A stretch of 7,786 bases of DNA from Flavipsychrobacter sp. (lineage in GTDB: Bacteria > Bacteroidota > Bacteroidia > Chitinophagales > Chitinophagaceae), in assembly GCA_021156265.1 (NCBI GenBank), contig JAJNBR010000269.1, positions 1-7,786 of the forward strand. The letters run 5' to 3'. The position numbers and the translations under genes were made by a program. The notes beneath the pieces are model-generated. The model did not search any database and was not told the origin of the DNA. It saw nothing but the letters and a program-made list of their open reading frames with translations. This document shows positions 5,453-7,786 of the stretch, one piece after another; position 1 is the first letter of the stretch, and every line of letters starts with the position of its first letter.

Positions 5453-7231
5453 ATGCAATCACATATTTATGAGTCGGGTATCATAGGCAACTGTGCCTAC
5501 CTGGCGCACGTCCAAAAGGATACCAACATCTCGTGGCTTTGCTGGCCTAAGTTCGACAGCAGTTTTGTTTTCGGAGGACTACTGGATAAGAAGAAAGGCG
5601 GTGAATTTTCTATTCTTCCCGAAGGGGAATTTACTTCCACACAACGCTACATAGAGAATACCAACGTGCTAACCACAGAAGTGGAATGCAGTGACGGTAA
5701 ATACAGGATAACGGATTTTGCCCCGCGCTTTCAATTGTATGAGCGCTACTTCAGGCCACTGATGATGATACGGAAGATCGAACCTGTGGTGGGCTATCCG
5801 CGTATAAAGGTTACCTGCAGGCCGGTAGGTGAATACGGCCAACTGGAACTGGCAGCTACGCAGGGCAGCAACCACATCGAATTTACAGGGCTCGAACGCT
5901 CACTGCGGCTTACGTCGAATGTATCGTTGAACAATATTCTGAATGGCCAGCATTTTGTACTGAACGAGCCGAAATACCTGGTGCTGACCTACGGCCTGCC
6001 CTTGGAAGCGCCGCTGCTTACTACAGCGGAAGATTTCCTGATGCGCACTGTTTCGTACTGGCGGCACTGGATCAAGAACACGGGTATCGGCAATATGTAT
6101 CAGAAGCAGGTGATACGCTCGTCGCTGGCTTTGAAGATCCACCAGTACGAAGATACAGGCGCTATCATAGCCGCCAGCACTACCAGTCTGCCGGAGTTTG
6201 ACGGCAGCGGTCGTACCTGGGATTACCGCTATTGCTGGCTGCGCGATGCTTATTATATCCTGAATGCCTTCAATAATATCGGTCACTTCGAAGAAGGAGA
6301 GCAGTACTTTCATTTTATAGCAAATGTTGCGGTGAAAGAAGATGGCCGTTATAACCCCCTATACAAGATCACAGGCACAGCCGACTTTGTAGAAACCATT
6401 GTTGACCTCGATGGCTATAAAGGCAATAAGCCGGTACGTATCGGCAATCAGGCAGTAGAGCACGTACAAAACGACACGTACGGGCAGGTATTGCTGTCAC
6501 TGCTTCCATTATACACCGACCGTCGTTTCATTTTCGAAGAGCGACACGATTCATCGAAATGGATAAGCGATATACTGGAGAAGATAGAACGCACCATAGA
6601 CGAACCCGATGCGGGCATCTGGGAGTTCAGGCATTTTACGCAGGAGCACTGTTATACCAACCTGTTTCAGTGGGCGGGTTGCATGGCTGCCATGAAGATG
6701 GCGCGGCATATAGGCGACGAACGGCTGCTGGCCCGTGCACACAGCCTTCGTGAAAAAGCAAAAGAAAAAATAGAAGCTTGTTACGACCCTCAGCGAAAGG
6801 TGTACACACAAGCCATCGGCACCAAAAATCTTGACGCCAGCACCCTGCAACTAATCATGATGCACTATCTTAATCCCAAATCACAACGTGCACGCGACCA
6901 CCTGGCAGCGGTAGAAGCAGAACTTAAAGCGGATCATGGTTTGTTTTACCGCTACCTGCACACCGATGATTTCGGAAAGCCAAAGACTACTTTCCTGATA
7001 ACCGCATTCTGGTATGTAGAAGCGCTGGCTTGCGTAGGCAGAGTGAAAGAAGCCATTGAACATTTCAATAGCCTGATGAAGTTCACCAATCACCTCGGCT
7101 TATTAAGTGAAGATGTCGATTCATCGGACGGCAGCCAGTGGGGCAATTTCCCGCAGGCATACAGCCATGTGGGATTGATGAATGCGGCATACCGCATCTC
7201 GAAGAAACTTGACAGGCCGGGCTTCCTGTAA
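5453..7231 (+). CDS. GH15 family glycoside hydrolase (trehalase / glucoamylase-like)
   Basis: This 592-residue protein has the two-part layout of bacterial GH15 enzymes. An N-terminal beta-rich trehalase-like domain (about 1-200) begins with IGNCAYLAHV and the SWLCWPKFDSS stretch. The (alpha/alpha)6 barrel follows from about residue 215. Catalytic-domain landmarks are WDYRYCWLRDA (256-266), the proposed general acid E391 in GIWEFR, the proposed general base E553 in LLSEDVD, and GNFPQAYSH (564-572). Such enzymes release glucose from alpha-glucosidic substrates, and several bacterial and archaeal members are trehalases. Convergence with a trehalose-phosphate phosphatase gene supports trehalose turnover, but glucoamylase or oligosaccharide activity is not excluded. 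No signal peptide is seen, so the enzyme is probably cytoplasmic. The 55-base gap upstream holds TATTTACG (5432-5439), a poor -7 box match. ATG 5453 is the natural start because the conserved N-terminal strand follows at once. Confidence 0.9.
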   Translation: MQSHIYESGIIGNCAYLAHVQKDTNISWLCWPKFDSSFVFGGLLDKKKGGEFSILPEGEFTSTQRYIENTNVLTTEVECSDGKYRITDFAPRFQLYERYFRPLMMIRKIEPVVGYPRIKVTCRPVGEYGQLELAATQGSNHIEFTGLERSLRLTSNVSLNNILNGQHFVLNEPKYLVLTYGLPLEAPLLTTAEDFLMRTVSYWRHWIKNTGIGNMYQKQVIRSSLALKIHQYEDTGAIIAASTTSLPEFDGSGRTWDYRYCWLRDAYYILNAFNNIGHFEEGEQYFHFIANVAVKEDGRYNPLYKITGTADFVETIVDLDGYKGNKPVRIGNQAVEHVQNDTYGQVLLSLLPLYTDRRFIFEERHDSSKWISDILEKIERTIDEPDAGIWEFRHFTQEHCYTNLFQWAGCMAAMKMARHIGDERLLARAHSLREKAKEKIEACYDPQRKVYTQAIGTKNLDASTLQLIMMHYLNPKSQRARDHLAAVEAELKADHGLFYRYLHTDDFGKPKTTFLITAFWYVEALACVGRVKEAIEHFNSLMKFTNHLGLLSEDVDSSDGSQWGNFPQAYSHVGLMNAAYRISKKLDRPGFL

Positions 7232-7245
7232 AAACGAAACAACCA

Positions 7246-7283
7246 AAAAGCTAAGGCGCTGCAATTGCAGCGCCTTAGCTTTT
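7246..7283. terminator. Bidirectional terminator, perfect 38-bp palindrome
   Basis: The sequence is fully self-complementary. It consists of a 17-bp stem (7246-7262 with 7267-7283) closed by AATT, with A4 at one end and T4 at the other. The stem has a GC-rich core (GGCGCTGC) flanked by GCTAA/TTAGC. Because it starts with an A run and ends with a T run, it reads as an intrinsic terminator on both strands. It lies between the 3' ends of two convergent genes, 14 bases after the GH15 stop and 17 bases from the end of the minus-strand gene. Confidence 0.88.
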
Positions 7284-7300
7284 ATATAAGTCTCGATCAG

Positions 7301-7786
7301 TTAGCTCGCTTCTTTCAGCATACCAGCTTCGCGGCGAAGCTGGTCGCCTATGTTCTCGGCCATGTATAGTTCGTGCAGCAATGCTCTTACATCTGCATAC
7401 GAACTCATAAAGTAAGTAGCCGCCGATACATTGTTACCAACTTTTATTGTAATGGCATCATCAGGCATTGCCTTGAAAGTGTCTTCATCGGTATAGTCAT
7501 CACCAATAGCCATTACAAAATCATAGTCGTCTTTTTCCAGCCAGCGTTTGGCAGCTTTACCTTTATTGACGGTGATACTTTTTATTTCTATCACTTTGTC
7601 GCCCTGCAGCAGTTGCAGTCCCTGGTCTGATACAAAGTGTTTGATGTCACTCATCAGCTCGTGTGCACGCAATGAACCAAGACCTTCTTCCACCTTCCGG
7701 TAGTGCCAGGCAAGCGAAAAGCTTTTCTCTTCGATAAATGCTCCCGGCGTTCGACGCGCGTACATATCCATCACACGGTATATCTC
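7301..7786 (-). CDS. otsB: Trehalose-6-phosphate phosphatase domain (C-terminal part, probable OtsA-OtsB fusion), runs off the window
   Basis: The visible 161 residues are the C-terminal part of an HAD-superfamily trehalose-phosphatase, which dephosphorylates trehalose 6-phosphate to trehalose. The fragment carries the family block RRTPGAFIEEKSFSLAWHYR (7712-7753 contains most of it), the Lys motif NKGKA (7553-7567), and the acidic motif IV GDDYTDED with its surroundings (7475-7504). The N-terminal HAD motifs with the nucleophile Asp lie beyond the right edge. The frame is open through 7786, so the gene is partial; a GTG at 7774 is internal and not a start. Bacteroidota commonly carry this domain fused behind trehalose-6-phosphate synthase in a protein of roughly 730 residues, and fusion is inferred here. 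The gene converges on GH15 with a shared terminator, so the pair probably makes and degrades trehalose. The product ends in Lys-Glu-Ala-Ser before TAA. Confidence 0.92.
   Translation of the reverse strand, partial: EIYRVMDMYARRTPGAFIEEKSFSLAWHYRKVEEGLGSLRAHELMSDIKHFVSDQGLQLLQGDKVIEIKSITVNKGKAAKRWLEKDDYDFVMAIGDDYTDEDTFKAMPDDAITIKVGNNVSAATYFMSSYADVRALLHELYMAENIGDQLRREAGMLKEAS

Noticed and set aside
7373..7630. Plus-strand open frame of 85 codons at the right end
   Set aside because: It is antisense to the phosphatase motifs GDDYTDED and NKGKA, and the predicted product is a Cys/Tyr/Phe-rich shadow.

Overview
The window looks like chromosomal DNA of a member of the Bacteroidota, probably a Chitinophaga-like or related lineage. 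Three things suggest this: a flexirubin/aryl-polyene type pigment gene set; genes that start without recognisable Shine-Dalgarno sequences; and octamers matching or close to the Bacteroidota -7 box TAnnTTTG ahead of two genes. This assignment is an inference, because no ribosomal or other marker gene is present.

Left part (32-5397, all on +). Five tightly packed genes resemble part of a flexirubin / dialkylresorcinol-aryl polyene cluster. In order they are: a SAM-dependent methyltransferase with an N-terminal winged helix; a flavin-dependent halogenase-like oxidoreductase; a 204-residue protein matching only the N-terminal half of a ketosynthase; a complete type II beta-ketoacyl-ACP synthase with an intact Cys-His-His triad; and a chain-length-factor-like ketosynthase that has lost all three catalytic residues. 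The last two are separated by one base and probably form the KS/CLF heterodimer that extends the polyene chain. The methyltransferase and flavoenzyme would decorate the aryl head group or polyene. Acyl carrier proteins, ketoreductase, dehydratases and the DarA/DarB enzymes are not visible, so the cluster presumably continues to the left of the window.

A 242-base gap (2986-3227) separates the half-ketosynthase from the full ketosynthase. It can fold into several hairpins and carries a promoter-like box just before the ketosynthase. It also holds open frames on both strands, neither of which I recognise. It is the least explained part of the window.

Right part (5453-7786). A cytoplasmic GH15 glucoamylase/trehalase-like hydrolase (+) converges on the C-terminal part of a trehalose-6-phosphate phosphatase domain (-), probably the tail of an OtsA-OtsB fusion. 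A perfect 38-bp palindrome between them should act as a terminator in both directions. This pair is a trehalose or alpha-glucan metabolism module and marks the right edge of the pigment cluster.

I see no tRNA, rRNA, CRISPR array, insertion sequence or phage gene. The pigment genes belong to a known type of cluster, so I do not claim a wholly new system. The points most worth following up are the three consecutive ketosynthase-fold genes of which only one looks catalytic, the halogenase signatures in the flavoenzyme, and the structured gap.
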